From contig OX439040.1 in NCBI GenBank assembly GCA_949317995.1, positions 59,058,089-59,122,088 on the forward strand: a DNA stretch of 64,000 nt. Reading direction: 5' to 3'. Positions 32,669 through 43,639 of the stretch are shown here, in pieces. The notes under the pieces are model-generated. The model did no database searches, was not told the origin of the DNA, and was given only the letters and a program-made list of their open reading frames with translations. Every line of letters starts with the position of its first letter. Within the stretch, counting starts at the first letter, position 1. A program made the translations under genes and the position numbers. Source of the DNA: Acholoe squamosa. Taxonomy: Eukaryota; Annelida; Polychaeta; Phyllodocida; Polynoidae.

Positions 32669-34701
32669 GCAGGATACAACTTGTTACATCGGACTATGCC
32701 CTCGGGGCCTACAGACTGCCGCGTGGGAGTGATGTGAAAATTACGCGGACAGTAGCGGCTGAGGCGTGCCCTTTCCCACACTCCCCATGGTAAGTCTGGG
32801 AAAATGCCCCCAGGGCATCCATGGTAAGGATGATGCTCCCAGGACATGTAGACCTATATAGGGTATTGGACTATGCCCCGGGGGCTTCGTTTAGTACATG
32901 GATGCCCCCAGGGCATCGTCAATTTTTTTTATGCATGTACGATTATCCTTACTATGAATGCCCTGAGGGCATTGTCACCCATTGTTCTCTGTACCATGCC
33001 CCTGGGGCATCCATAATATGGATGATGTGTGATGATGCCCCCAGGGAATGGCGCCAGGGAATGCACTGATAGTCATATGAGTTGAAGGTTGGAGAGTGCC
33101 CCAGCCTAGTAGGCTCCTAATTGCCCCCTGATTAGCTTAAAGTCCAATATTCCCTGAGGGCTTGCATGGATGTCCCAAGGGCATACCCTTGTTTAATACC
33201 ACTTCATTTATCATCAACTTTATGCCCTGAGGATTAACCTTTGTAGACTGTAGTTCTAAGGAACCCGTGAGAAGGAAGATATGCCCTGGGGGGTATGCAT
33301 ACTTAGGCCCTTCTTGTAGCTAGCCTACAAGTACAACTTGTGGAATTGTACTACATGCCTAGAGGGCATGCTTTGGTCAATCATGCTTTAAAGAAGCAAG
33401 AAATATGCCCTGAGGGTATGTTGCCCTCAGGGCATGTGCATGTTTTTCTGGTCAATGCCAGAACGTCTAGATCCAGAGGTCAGAAATGGTCCTGTGTATG
33501 CATATGCCCTGAGGGCCGATACACGATGCCCTGAGGGCATAGACTAGCATTGGTAAATTGCTGATTTCTAGGGGGTCAGCAATATGCCCTCAGGGCATGC
33601 ATAATTCAGCGGGGCAGTCCCGAAAATATACGCGTCACCACAGGGGGCGGCACTGAATGCCCCCAGGGTAGGCACTGAAATACCTCCACTGTGTGAGTCT
33701 GCTGCAGGAGAGGTGTGAAACTGTGATAAAGCTGAAACTGGGTAGTGTTAAACTCTCCTTTCTTTGCAAGCTTATTCTGAAGCTATTTACTGGAGGATCT
33801 TTACAAACAAGGGCTCATTTTAACAGGCTTGGCTAGACCTTTAAAATGATTATTTTTTTGTACAAGATTGAATGCAGGGAACTTTGCCTTTGACCCCATC
33901 AAAGTTCAACCAAAAGTTGAGAACCATTTTATGATGAGAAGACCATTGAGCACCTAAAAATAAATGGTTCCCACCTGTTCTATGGTTAAAAATGATCTAG
34001 AAAATGTTTTCATTTTCTTTTTCTAAGGGGCTGCAGTATGTTTGACAGACCCTGCAAACTTTTTGGGCGAGATTATCTGTAGACACTTATCCCAACCTCC
34101 CCAAGGTTGGGCACTTACCTATCAATTAAGACCTTATTGTATGTATTTTATATGGTGGGAAATTGATAGCTATGATAAAAATGAGTGGTTTTGCTTTTTA
34201 AATGAAGTTATTATGTCAATTTCAATGGAAGTTATGATCATTCATACATCCTGAGTCAAAGACGATATTCTGCCGTGGTTCTGTCAGAGCGCACAGTTCA
34301 AGAGAAAAGATGACATAAAAAATTTGCTTTTACATTGTTTGATTATGATAAAATGTATCATTATTTACATTCTTGAGGGTATATCTTGCTTATCTGAAAA
34401 GAAAATTGCCCAAAAATATTCATTTTAGTGATCTAGTATACCTTGGATTCATCTTGCTTGATCACAAAATTAGATCCAAATTAAACTCTTAACTATGGCA
34501 GAATTCTGGGTCTGATTTGGTACCTTTGACCGGTCGTAATTCCACTTAAAATTGACATAGAGACTTCATTTCAAAAGCAAATCCACTTCTTTTCTCAAGA
34601 TCCATCCATTGAGCATTAGATAGGTTTAATGGGATAAAGTCTTGAAGTATTAGGTAAGTGCCTACCCAAGGCATAGACCGATGTAACAAGTTGTATCCTG
34701 C
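32669..34701. mobile_element. Foldback element packed with TGCCC-NNN-GGGCA words
   Basis: Starts GCAGGATACAACTTGTTACA and ends with the reverse complement at 34701. CATTGCCA duplicates the target at 32661-32668 and 34703-34710. From 32690 to 33670 about 18 copies of ATGCCC-NNN-GGGCAT, complete or mutated, are scattered at irregular spacing. The rest (33873-34665) consists of blocks A and B. The first nine terminal bases are the same as in the element at 28536. Confidence 0.9.
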
Positions 34702-34710
34702 CCATTGCCA

Positions 34711-36071
34711 TCTAGACTAGTGGCAGATGGTGAAAACACACCCATGGCACAGCTCTTCCAAAGAAGGCCTTTCTTTCATATCCAGTGTTTCAGGTCCATG
34801 CTTAGAGTTAGATGTAGCCCGAGAGCTAGACCCACCCAGACTGCAGTACAGATAGGTACTTTGACATCGCCACAGTGGAGGGTGAGAAAAGCTGGCAGGC
34901 AGGTGTGACACTTTTGGTCAGCTCTCAGTGTGGACGAAATTCGCGACCTCGCGGGCATCGCCGATTATGGCCATTAATATATTGTTTTTATGGGGTTTTG
35001 ATAGCTGTCCACATAGTTTAGATATTAAGCTACCCACCAGCGAAATCTGGGATAAAAAATTCCAATTATTGACCGTGTTACAGTAAGTTGAATATGAAGG
35101 TAATATTGAAGCTTTGAAAAACACATCAAGCAATGGAGACACGGAAACGGAAACACCAGACACAGCTTCAGGGCATACAGATCTCCCAGGATATGAAATT
35201 TCATGTTTCTATCACTTTGCCCACTGATACTTTTATGAGGACCAAAATATGATACATTTTACAGAATTCCCACTCCTCCTCACACTGCTGCCAGGTGAGT
35301 GTGATCTCACATCAACACTACCTGTGAACATTGCAGTCATGTTACATTTTCCCGGGATCATTTTAGGCCCATTTTAATATGGTATGGGTAAATTGCAGGT
35401 TTAATCTAATGATCCATGGGGAGTGATTAATCGCTCTGTATTGAGCTGTTTGACCCTGTGGTAAGGTCAAATGTACTGCTTCACTAAGTAGGTAAAAAAA
35501 CTAGGTCAACTGACATCTTTTATTAGAATTATAATAGAATCTTTAATAAACTGATGGGACTTAACTCTAAGGCTCTTTAAATCTTGTTTTCTATTGAAAT
35601 ATAAATTCCCAGAAAGGAGTTAAAGCTCCGAAAGGGCTTTTCAAGGTCACCTGAAGGTCACTGAAAGGTCATGTGAAGGTCACACCATGATATTGGATAG
35701 GTTATGTTATGATCTCCTCACCACTGATAAGTCCTGAAAATTTCAAGTTAATCCATTGGAAATTGACAATTTTGTGGATAAAATAGTGTTTATGTCCTGA
35801 ATTCACATCACAAAAACTGAAACACATTTCCTACCATTTCTATTATGCTACTTGCCTCAGAATTTCGGACACTATTTTTCTAATATCTCTGGTTCTAGAC
35901 AAGATAGAATCTTAATTTCAAAAGTTTTGGAAATGATTGAATGAGCTTAATGGAATGTGACTAAAAAGATCTTTTTGTATTCATTTTATTTTTTTTGTTG
36001 AAGTGCCTAGTACAGAGACTAGTCCAGACTCCGGCAAGGCACAAGCAATGACAACACACACGCGCACTCAC
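34711..36071. other. Intron 1 sequence; no gene seen
   Basis: Part of cyclophilin intron 1 close to exon 1. No supported ORF or repeat. The short GGTCACCTGAAGGTCA series at 35646-35680 is a minor local repeat. Confidence 0.45.
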
Positions 36072-36185
36072 CTCAAACGTAACGCGACCTAATTTGGTGC
36101 CGTCAGCCGCCACATCGAAGAAACAGCGCGTTCTATCTCCGCCTGCCATCCTGCTGAAACTCCGGATTGTTGTGAAGAACCGCAT
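36072..36185 (-). CDS. Cyclophilin exon 1 (start codon)
   Basis: ATG at 36185 codes for MRFFTTIRSFSRMAGGDRTR, then CFFDVAADGTKLGRVTFE. The donor GTGAGTG follows directly at 36071. VFFD-type residues and GRVTFE are the start of the cyclophilin beta-barrel. I chose the ATG at 36185 because the reading frame further upstream offers only a GTG at 36221. An internal ATG at 36149 could give a shorter cytosolic form. The first 12 residues have the composition of a mitochondrial targeting sequence. Confidence 0.88.
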
Positions 36186-36480
36186 TTTGATGCTTTTCGA
36201 CCCCTCCCTTTTTCCCCTCACGTGTTTGATGCCCTAGAAATGGCCGACTTCAGAGGGCAAACAACTCTTCGTACCGATGTCTAGTTTCAAATAATGTTAC
36301 AGTATGGATAGGACAGTGATGCAGAGATCTGCTTGAAGACTGACTCGCAGGTGCCTGGCTTGTTTCTGATTGGCGCGCGTGAACGCCAGGAATCAGAAGT
36401 AATTGGACAGTTTCCCGCGCGCTAGACCGTAGACATGTAGCTCTTTGGCTAGACTGACGAGCTTGCAGAATTAACCTGGC
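36186..36480 (-). promoter_or_regulatory. Candidate cyclophilin promoter
   Basis: Upstream of exon 1 there is CACGTG (E-box) at 36219-36224, ATTGG (inverted CCAAT) at 36369-36373 and 36402-36406, and TTTCCCGCGCGC, an E2F-type word, at 36411. No TATA box is seen. Regulation is inferred from motifs only. Confidence 0.4.
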
Positions 36481-36536
36481 CCTCCGTGGAGACGAATGTT
36501 GACGCCGCCGCGCTTCCCGGGGTGCCTGGCCAAAGG

Positions 36537-37048
36537 AGGGTTCGGGGGCAGAGCCCCCAATCGAGGATATATGCCAGAACTCATCTGAATTTGAACTACT
36601 TGCAGATGAGATCATCTGACACTTATGGAAACTTAAATGAAAGATTATTAGGGAGTGGTCATTATTTATCAACAGGGGGGGAGGGTGGGTTTGAGGGGGG
36701 GGCGTAAAATTTTCAGACCCCTCCCGAGGGGGGGCTAAAAAAATTTTGACCCCTCTTGAGGGGGGGCTAAAAAAATTCACCCTCTTTTTAGCAAAAAAGC
36801 CCGCGCGCTACTATAGATCAAAGAGGGGCGCGAAAACTCTCCGCGCCTCCGGCGCGAAAACCCACCACCCCCCCCCTGTTGATAAATAATGACCACTCCC
36901 TTATTCAGATGAGATCTCATCTGAAAACAGTCAGAAGTGTGTGACAGCATGCATCCCTGAGGAAGGCGGCGTGAATGTTTGTCTCCAGTGTGACGTCATT
37001 TTACTTCCGGCCAGGTTAAAATCCCAAGAAGAGACCCAGATGCGTCAA
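36537..37048. repeat. Palindrome-bearing repeat, copy 2 (filled site)
   Basis: Matches 18320-18592 on both sides of the MITE at 36651-36900. Shared parts include GGGGGCAGAGCCCC, the 22-bp palindrome at 36904-36925, and CCCAAGAAGAGACCCAGATG. Confidence 0.8.
36651..36900. mobile_element. GGGAGTGGTC MITE with TTA duplication
   Basis: TTA at 36648-36650 and 36901-36903. Ends GGGAGTGGTCATTATTTATC and GATAAATAATGACCACTCCC. The related repeat at 18438-18448 has a single TTA here, so both boundaries and duplication are confirmed in the window. Confidence 0.95.
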
Positions 37049-37056
37049 TGTTCCGT

Positions 37057-37520
37057 CGCAGGATGCAACTTGCTACGTTGGACTTTGCCCTGAGGGCATG
37101 CAGCGCCGCCCCCATGGTGACGCGTATATTTTTGGGACCGCCGCACGGGATTGGGCATGCCCTGAGGGCATATTGCTGGTCTTTACATATCAACAATTGA
37201 CCACTTCTAGTGTACCGGTATGCCCTGAGGGCATTGTGTATTAGTCTCTGGGGGCATATTCCTGCTCTTTTGAAGTTCTAAGATTAACCATAAGCACACA
37301 CATGCCCTCAGGACAACACCAGCGTTGTCTAGGCCACTATCCACACTATGATTGACCAAATCATGCCCTTAGGGCATTACTAGTGTATGAATACCCTTGG
37401 GGCAGGTAAGGAATTTACCTGGGGAATTTATAGACAAGAGACAGTCCCTGGGGGCATCAGTTAGTGAGCACTAATGCACTGAGGGCATTGGTGATAAAAC
37501 AAGAAATGTGGTTGTGACAG
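37057..37520. mobile_element. Incomplete TGCCC-NNN-GGGCA foldback, left part
   Basis: Begins GCAGGATGCAACTTGCTACG, close to the end of the element at 32669, and carries ATGCCCTGAGGGCAT words at about 37082, 37157, 37219 and onward. No matching right end was found. Confidence 0.7.
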
Positions 37521-39529
37521 CGTAAAAAACGCCTCCCGCCGTTAATGTCGGTATATAGCAACGAGAATGGAAAATTAAATCCTAATTATTAATCTGAGCA
37601 TGGTACTTAACCTGGTAGAGCTTGACATGGGAAATATGATGCAATTTGAATTTTTCAAAAATTCCAAATATCTCTTGAGTTATTTAACATTTTGATGATT
37701 ATATTTACAATAGAGATATGTCAAAATAGAGCAGGCTGTCTATGGGGCTACAGCATTGGAGGCATACAGGCAGATGGACTATGGAAATATACCTCTCCTG
37801 GAGTGGTGTCCTCCAGGGGGAAGGGGATTACAGCATGGCCATGGCCTTTCCTCCCACACCCTCAGTCACACTCGTTGACCAGAGCCCTGCTCCCTTACTT
37901 TTAAACAGAAATCAATGACTTCCATCCACAAAACCATGCTTGCCATGTGTATTTTTTGTTTCTAGACCACCAGAAAAATAGATTCAAAATCTATACCCTT
38001 TTCCTATTATCACTGACTTTAGGCATCTTTCCTAACTCTGATACTGTGCTGATGCCACCACATATTATAATTCACCTTTGATTTTCTACAACTTCTACTT
38101 ATTATAATGGCCAAAGCCAATGAATTGAGTCAAAGTCCTTGTGACAAGTTAAACTTACTACTGTTTATTCCTTAATCCACACAACAGCAGGGTACAGGTG
38201 CATAAGTACTCTCACAGAGTTGATAAATGCCCTGCAGTCACACAGAAATTGTCCATAGGAGATCTAATCCCACTGGTAGATGCTTATTTCCTATGGTTGT
38301 CACAGTAGCACATAGTAACACACAAATGTCCTCAGGTAATATAATATTTCAGCATAGAGTCCATTGAACATAACTGTGTGCAATAACATTCAGTAGTCCA
38401 ACCTTAGCATTGATATAACCTTCAGGGTAACCTGGTATAATAACCTGTACAAAGAATATTGCCTCCTCTTAGTCCTCAGGTACAAAGTCCAGTATATCAG
38501 CAAGGTAGTCCATAGGGTTGATGTGAACAGCACAGATCAGATGTAGTGATTGAGGAGGGAAGAGAGGGACCTGCTTTTATATGCTATCTAAAGGCTGAGA
38601 TCAGAGTCTCACATCATCCAGAAGTATGATGGAGGACTGATATCAGATGGGGAGACAAACAGGTGACTGATGATATCAGCTAAAAGGATGAAGTAAGCAC
38701 ACTGAGTGGTACACATGAGACAAGTATGACATCAGCAGGCATGAGATCAGCCAGTGTATATGTTCCAAGAATGCTGATGTAGGCCTACCACATGATACTA
38801 GGTCATTGAAACATACAACCATCAACATACCTTTACTGTACTTTGATTCTAACCCATTTAGTTGTAAACTATGACATTCTATACAACCCTACTATATTCT
38901 TTACCTTACACTACATTCATAGTACAGAGATTGTCTATATACTGACATGTAGGGTAAACCCCCATCTACTGGCCATAAGCCTATTAGCTAATCCCCTTTC
39001 CTAGCCCAGCACTTGTTGCTAAAGACCCAGGGGTTGTGATGATAGTGGTCCTAGCTGGTGACAGGGGAGTCCCACTACTATATACACAAACTTAGGGTTC
39101 CCCACCCTTATACATAGAGTAAAGTGTACCACATGTCTAAATAAGTTATACCCAGTGATAGTATAGTAGGTTAGCATTAAGACAGTGTTTACAGAAAGAG
39201 AATCCATCTATTATTCACTGAGTTATGAGGAAATTAGCACAGGAAGGTATAGGCTGGATGGATGCAGGACGCTTATAGTGAAAACATTCGCCCGTCTACG
39301 CTCGGCCCACTCGCAAGTCTACTCTCGCATAGCTACGGTATACCAGTGTTTGATGACATGTCTCATAAAAGCAGACATAAAGAAGATTTCACAATTATCA
39401 ATTTCTCTATTCAGTACCCCCTGGTAATTTTGTATTGTGAGACCTCATCACATGGGGCAAATGCAATCATCATAGCGCACTCCCGTACCGCTTTGCGGTA
39501 CTGCCACTACGCGGCGTGGGAGGCGTAAA
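37521..39529. other. Unassigned insert within the incomplete foldback
   Basis: ACGCCTCCC at 37526 and its complement GGGAGGCGT at 39518-39526 bracket the stretch, next to A-runs. This may be another element with very short inverted ends. The interior has no convincing ORF. A hairpin GTACCGC-TTT-GCGGTAC sits at 39485-39501. Confidence 0.35.
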
Positions 39530-39800
39530 AAAAAATGCCCTTAGGGCATAACAGTTGCATTATTTTATAGCCTCAAGTCCTGAATATATCCTGATGATGA
39601 AAAAAAAATCCTGTATTAGGGGGCCTAGTCCAGATCAGGCCTTAAGGGCATCAATATTACTGGTAGGCTATGCCCCAAGGCCCAAGGGTATTATTAGTGA
39701 TGCCAATGTCAGAGGCTAATTGACTAGTGCATGCCCTCAGGGCAGCACAAGAACAATCTATGCCCTCAAGGCATGTCGCCTTTCTTCTAAGTTATTAAAT
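39530..39800. mobile_element. Incomplete TGCCC-NNN-GGGCA foldback, right part
   Basis: TGCCCTTAGGGCA at 39535, then ATGCCCTCAGGGCA and ATGCCCTCAAGGCAT near 39731 and 39760. It appears to continue the element that starts at 37057 and is cut by Gypsy-1. Confidence 0.6.
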
Positions 39801-39823
39801 AACAATTCAGTGCGTCAGGGTGA

Positions 39824-39895
39824 TTATTCGTGATTGACCCCGTAGTCCGAGCATCGGTCCCCGACCCGAGGGTCAAGCAATATCATAACATCACA
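39824..39895 (-). repeat. Gypsy-1 3' LTR, truncated
   Basis: Minus strand starts TGTGATGTTATGATATTGCT and matches the first 72 bases of the 5' LTR, with A/G differences. The last 42 bases are lost. Confidence 0.8.
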
Positions 39896-39906
39896 TCCCT
39901 CCCTTC
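39896..39906 (-). promoter_or_regulatory. Gypsy-1 polypurine tract
   Basis: GAAGGGAGGGA on the minus strand, directly before the 3' LTR TGTGATG. This is the expected place and composition for second-strand priming. Confidence 0.75.
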
Positions 39907-40276
39907 ATATATGAAAGATGCATATATTCGATAACTCTATGTCTTAGTTATTGTCTCTGCAAATAAATTTAGGATGTAGCCACAACCTGTTCTTCACTCA
40001 GTATCTCAGTTTTAGTAAATGAGAATAAAGTTCAAATATCACTGTCCATCAACCTCAAACTTGGGTATTTGAATAACAGTTTGTAACAGTCTTTAACTAG
40101 ATAAACAGTTAAAGACTGTAACTGTTGTTGACTTATCAACAACAGTTATACTTTTTATAGATTATCCATCACTTGTGAATATGAACCAAAATATAACACA
40201 AATGCTCCGTCCTGTGGGCAATGTACTATTCCACTGCCATATAAACTATATGATGCAATTTCACACTTGAAAATAA

Positions 40277-42808
40277 TCATTCACAGAATCTCTGTGGCTT
40301 TCTCACAACACGCCCAGACCGTGAAGTCACCTGTGGTGCAGTATCTGGGACAACCTTCCCCTTATCAACACTACCACCATCTGGCACCTGTGGGAATGAT
40401 GACTGTGGTGGGACTGGCTTTAACTGTGGCATCCTTGGAGGAGCCTTTTGGGGTGACCCTGGTTGCGGTTTTGGCATCTCAATAGGTGTACCAGCCTCCA
40501 CCCTAGCTCCATGTGCACTGTTGTCAAGGGGTGTAGGTCTGGGGGTGTCTCTGATATGGACACGGTTCCTGCGGAGTAGTTTGCCTGTTGGGGTCTTTAT
40601 TATGTAACTCCTGGGCTCTGCTGACTTTGCTTGGACAATAGCCTGGTCCCATTTGCCAGTCTGTACATTTTGGTAGGTAGCATTCTGTCCTGGTATGATA
40701 TGCCTTTTGTTGAACTTGCTTTTTCTGGAGTTCCTCCCGTGCATCCTCGTGCATACGGGATGTGCTCTTGATCAGTACTGGTAGCGAGTCTCTGATCCTC
40801 CTTTGGAACATCAGTTCTGCAGGGCTCGGCACCTTGGCAGTCAGTGGGGTTGTCCGCAGCCGCAGTAGAGCTAGGTTGATGTCCTCTCCACATTGCTGTG
40901 CTTTTTTGATAACACCCTTTGCAATAGCCACCTGGCGCTCAATAAACCCGTTGGACCTTGGGTAACGGGGTGACGATGTGACATGCTTGAAATGGTACTC
41001 CCTCTCGAATTTAGCAAAATCAGCACTGCTGTAATGTGGTCCATTATCAGAGCGAATCACATCTGGGAATCCAAACACACCACAATATTTCTTCAGTATA
41101 TCTACAACTATTTCAGAGGTTGCTGGATTTGGTAGTTTGTCCACAAATGGGAACTTGGTGTAGTAATCTGCTGTCAGTAGGTATTGTTCATTGCCTAACT
41201 GAAACAGATCTGTGCCAAGTACGCTCCAAGGCGGCTTGGGACCTCAGTCTGCAACATAGGCTCGTTTACTTGTGACCTCTGGTGCTCCTGACACACAGTA
41301 CAGTTCTTGCATATCCGCTCTATATCATCATTGATTTTTGGCCAATACACATCCAGGCGTGCCCTCATCTGGGTCTTCACAATACCGAGGTGTCCCGTGT
41401 GCAGGTTTTTTAAGACACCTTGGCGCTGTGGCTCAGGGATAAACACTCTCTCACCACATAGGATTATGCCATCAACTACACTCAACTGGTCTCTGAAGGC
41501 CCAAAAGTTGCGTATTTGCACAGGTAACTCCTTCATTGTCTCCGGCCATCCACAGTAGATAATCTCCTTCAACTCATTCAGAGCTGGGTCTGCCTGGGTA
41601 GACCTCCTGATGTCACTTAATCTATCTTCGGAGAACTGCACATGCTCGATCCGAATGTCCAAAGGCACATCTTCTGAGTTTGCTGGGTTTGGCAGGCGGC
41701 TTAAGGCATCAGCAAGACCTACGTCCTTACCAGGGGTGTACTTCACCTCGAAGTCATAGTCCTGCACTTCAAGCAGCATGGCCTGAAGTCTTGGTGGTGC
41801 GACCATCATTGGCTTGGCTGTTACCATCTCAAGCAGTTTGTGGTCTGATAACACAGTGAATGGCCTGTTGTATAAGTATATGTGTAGTCGCTTGATGCCA
41901 AAAGTGATGGCCAGCATCTCACGCTCAATGTTCACATAGTTCTTCTGAGCAGGAGATAGAGATTTACTAGCGAATGCCACTGGCCTGGTCTCTACAGTAT
42001 AACTACCATCCTGCAACCGGTCTGGCTGTAGTAGTGCTGCGCCCAGACCTTGTTCGCTTGCATCCACCATCAGATATGTGGGAGCTTCGGTGTCGTAATA
42101 CTTTAAGCATGCTTCCTTGCTGATCAGTGTTTTGAGATGCTCAAACACATGCTGGTAGTCTGCTGACCACTCAAATGGTGTGTCCTTGCACAAGAGCTTC
42201 CTCACTGGCTCTGCCTGTGCTGAGAGGTTGCGTATGAATGGGCTGAGGTAGGTTATCAGTCCAAGGAACTCCTGCAGTTCTTTCTTGTTGGTGGGTGCTG
42301 GCATGGCCTTGAGGTCCTTCACCTTGGCTTCGTCAGGCCTCATACTGGCAACACTGAATACAATACGATCAAACTGCTCTGGATAACGGAGCTGTAGGTC
42401 TTTGACAGACGTGATCTTTGCACTGGGCTCAGCTGATATCGCACAATTGACTGTCACTAGGCCTAAATCCTCAGCCATTGGAAGGCCGCATACTGCGGGA
42501 CCAGGGACATCCACTACATAAAATTTATGCTTGACCCACTCAGTGTCGCCATACCGGCTTGGTAGAGTTATGCTTCCATAGCAGTCAATTGGCATGTTGT
42601 TGTATGCCACTAAGGTAGTGTTCTTGGTACTGGTTATCTCCTTCTGATTAGGTGTCCCATCACAGTTCATTTTGCTTGGTAACATTTTCTTGAACACCCT
42701 AAGAGGAATTATGTTACCCATAGCACCAGTGTCTACCTTCATGCTGAGCACATGCCTTTTTTTGTCAGCCCCATCCTCCGGCACATCAATATTGACCTTG
42801 GCGTACAC
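40277..42808 (-). pseudogene. Gypsy-1 pol, RT core deleted
   Basis: Aspartic protease motif KVDTGAMGNIIPLRV near the start. At about 42345-42375 the linker jumps from LQLRYPEQFDRI to MRPDEAKVKDL, sequences that normally flank the RT palm, so fingers, palm and the YxDD box are absent. RNase H (YLMVDASEQGLGAALLQ) and integrase follow: HTGHLGIVKTQ with CKNCTVC (HHCC zinc site), then after a frameshift near 41235 the core with SDNGPHY and NGFIER. A second shift near 40700 leads to the C-terminal part ending SGRVVRKPQRFCE. It cannot make RT, so its own mobility would need help in trans. Confidence 0.88.
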
Positions 42809-42961
42809 TTCCTTGCGTCGCCCGGTACCTTCGGTAACACCTGCAACGTCTACCGTAAGGGTACTGTATTCTACAGTCTAGAATTCATCATACTGGGGTT
42901 CAGGTTCAGTGTCATTTGTGTTTATTTGGGCCACATGCTTTTTCCTTGTGTCTTTACCCCT

Positions 42962-43639
42962 TCAGCCCCAATAGTTGCGCCCACGTCGGCTCTTGTCAGC
43001 TGAGGAGGATTGTGCTTTATCGATCCAACATCTCTTTTCCCAATGACCGACTTTTCCACATTTGAAACATTTCATATCTGCAGCTGGGCAGCTATTTATA
43101 TCATCTTCATGATACAACCCACACCTATGGCACTTTTCATTGGTGGACTGTTGTTCACGGCTTTGTTTCTTGTTACGCTGTCGTCCGTTTTGGAGGATTG
43201 CATCAACCGTCGTCTGAGTTTTTGTACTCTTACCCCGCTCGTCAATGTGGTTTAGGCTATTCTCGGTGGTCTCGCATTGTCGCCCCTCTTCAAGTACTGC
43301 ATCAATTGTGACTTCAGCTTTCTGACCAAGGAGCCACTTACGATACTCGGCTAATGGGGTGCTGGCAAGAAGTTGTTTGACAAACCTTTCTTTCTCCTCG
43401 TCTGGGGTAAAGCTACAGTCTACTGACACACCTCTGAATTTAGTATAGAATTCATCCAGGGACTCATTCTCCTGGTACATGAAGTGCAAGTCAAGCCTCG
43501 CAGCTCTGAAGTTAGGCTTATTTATTTTCAGTCTCTTTTCGAATTTCGCATATATTTCTTTCGGGTCCTTCTTCTGGGCATCAGTCAGAGTGAAGGAGTT
43601 ATATATTTTTAGCCCTTTATCGTCTAGAGACTGTAATAT
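42962..43639 (-). pseudogene. Gypsy-1 gag, main part (interrupted)
   Basis: From the Gypsy-2 target site, the frame codes for a retrotransposon gag domain (DPKEIYAKFEKRLKINKPNF, FMYQENESLDEFYTKFRG). It continues to zinc knuckles of the CCHC kind (CHRCGLYHEDDINSCP, CFKCGKVGHWEKRC) and ends at 42962. The N-terminal codons are on the far side of Gypsy-2, at 56560-56419, in the same frame once Gypsy-2 and one ATAT copy are disregarded. Confidence 0.88.
43636..43639 (+). other. Gypsy-2 target duplication, left
   Basis: ATAT directly before the 5' LTR, matched by ATAT at 56419-56422 after the 3' LTR. Confidence 0.85.

Larger units (their letters stand above)
3358..36185 (-). other. Cyclophilin gene span (4 exons, minus strand)
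   Basis: Peptidyl-prolyl cis-trans isomerase gene, read from 36185 down to the AATAAA near 3358. Exons are 36185-36072, 6804-6588, 5270-5195 and 3996-3837. Every intron is GT-AG on the minus strand and the phases (0, 1, 2) join cleanly into 188 codons. The family-diagnostic blocks are present: [29 protein letters not shown] and [10 protein letters not shown]. The exon 1/2 boundary after VTFE matches a known intron position in vertebrate PPIA. The first 12 residues (MRFFTTIRSFSR) have three Arg and no acidic residue, typical of a mitochondrial presequence, and GDFTHHNG resembles the mitochondrial PPIF form. A matrix cyclophilin is therefore plausible but unproven. Intron 1 is about 29.3 kb and packed with transposons. 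The protein ends in an acidic tail, EGEEGAE, beyond the usual end of the family. Confidence 0.92.

Noticed and set aside
35961-36221. Cyclophilin start further upstream at 36221
   Set aside because: The codon there is GTG, not ATG; the first in-frame ATG is at 36185.
39480-39528. GTACCGC-TTT-GCGGTAC hairpin as part of Gypsy-2
   Set aside because: It is outside both Gypsy elements. The likeness to the Gypsy-2 word is noted, but no direct link can be shown.
37521-39529. A DNA transposon with ACGCCTCCC inverted ends
   Set aside because: The matching ends are only about nine bases and sit beside A-runs that mimic a target duplication. Left as unassigned.
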